A stretch of DNA of 5,333 bases from Methylophaga sp. (lineage in GTDB: Bacteria > Pseudomonadota > Gammaproteobacteria > Nitrosococcales > Methylophagaceae). Under the pieces are notes generated by a model. That model was not told the origin of the DNA. It did no database searches and saw only the letters and a program-made list of their open reading frames with translations. The stretch lies in contig JABURN010000098.1 in NCBI GenBank assembly GCA_014762585.1, positions 1 through 5,333 on the forward strand, given 5' to 3'. This document shows positions 5,071 through 5,333 of this stretch, piece after piece (position 1 is the stretch's first letter; each line of letters opens with the position of its first letter). Position numbers and translations under genes: made by a program.

Positions 5071-5333
5071 GTGCACATCTAACTGACCAGGCCTTCAAAA
5101 CCCTGCCCCTTAACCCCGCATTGCAGGCTGGCCTGGACCAGGCAGGTTTCGAGTTCTGTACCCCAATCCAGGCGCAATCCCTGCCTTTACTGCTGCAGGG
5201 CAAAGACGTGGCCGGCCAGGCCCAGACCGGTACCGGTAAAACCATCGCTTTTTTGCTGGCTACTTTTCAGCGGCTGCTGGAAACTGCGCCGCCTGAAAAC
5301 TGGGACGGCAAACAACCGCGCGCCCTGATTCTG
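5067..5333 (+). CDS. rhlB: ATP-dependent RNA helicase RhlB, N-terminal part (runs off right edge)
   Basis: The first 89 residues of a DEAD-box RNA helicase are present, and the rest lies beyond the window. The opening [10 protein letters not shown] resembles E. coli RhlB. The Q motif CTPIQ (31-35) with upstream aromatic F10 is followed by [13 protein letters not shown] (47-59), carrying the Walker A AQTGTGKT (52-59), and by PRALIL (84-89) just before the expected PTREL motif. In E. coli, RhlB unwinds structured RNA for the RNase E degradosome. The divergent position next to trxA matches E. coli and supports RhlB over RhlE, SrmB or DeaD. The ATG at 5067 is the best start by homology, although no clear Shine-Dalgarno precedes it, only AT-rich sequence and a five-codon overlapping frame. 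The DEAD box and C-terminal domain cannot be judged here. Confidence 0.93.
   Translation, partial: MSAHLTDQAFKTLPLNPALQAGLDQAGFEFCTPIQAQSLPLLLQGKDVAGQAQTGTGKTIAFLLATFQRLLETAPPENWDGKQPRALIL

Overview
The window looks like chromosomal housekeeping DNA from a gammaproteobacterium. UvrD follows the Escherichia coli protein closely: DNA helicase II start, all helicase motifs and the C-terminal Tudor-like domain. The rhlB/trxA divergent pair is the arrangement known from E. coli. Base composition looks moderate, with no obvious foreign segment. I cannot name the genus. I see no rRNA, tRNA, insertion sequence, CRISPR array or phage gene.

Layout. On the right, rhlB (plus strand, cut by the right edge) and trxA (minus strand) diverge from a 156-bp AT-rich intergenic region. 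That region holds a perfect TATAAT box on the trxA side and a TATACT box on the rhlB side. Past the end of trxA lies a 150-bp spacer with a perfect 9-bp-arm hairpin 11 nt after the trxA stop. Then come five minus-strand genes packed end to end: uvrD, a TRAP-type solute-binding lipoprotein, an 83-residue acidic protein of unknown function, a DUF411/CopG-like exported metal-binding protein, and an EamA/DMT-type membrane protein cut by the left edge. The gaps between these five are +10 nt, -1 nt (TAATG), -4 nt (ATGA) and +6 nt, so they are very probably co-transcribed and partly translationally coupled.

How the genes fit together. trxA and rhlB serve general redox and RNA-turnover roles, and uvrD serves DNA repair. 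The four genes after uvrD form an envelope-related set: an apparently orphan TRAP binding protein carrying a lipobox, a small cytosolic-looking protein, a periplasmic CXCC protein of a copper-linked family, and an inner-membrane transporter. Their shared purpose is not known to me. The pairing of an orphan lipoprotein TRAP receptor with DUF411 and an uncharacterised 83-residue protein behind a repair helicase is the most interesting part of an otherwise ordinary window. No clearly new system is demonstrated.
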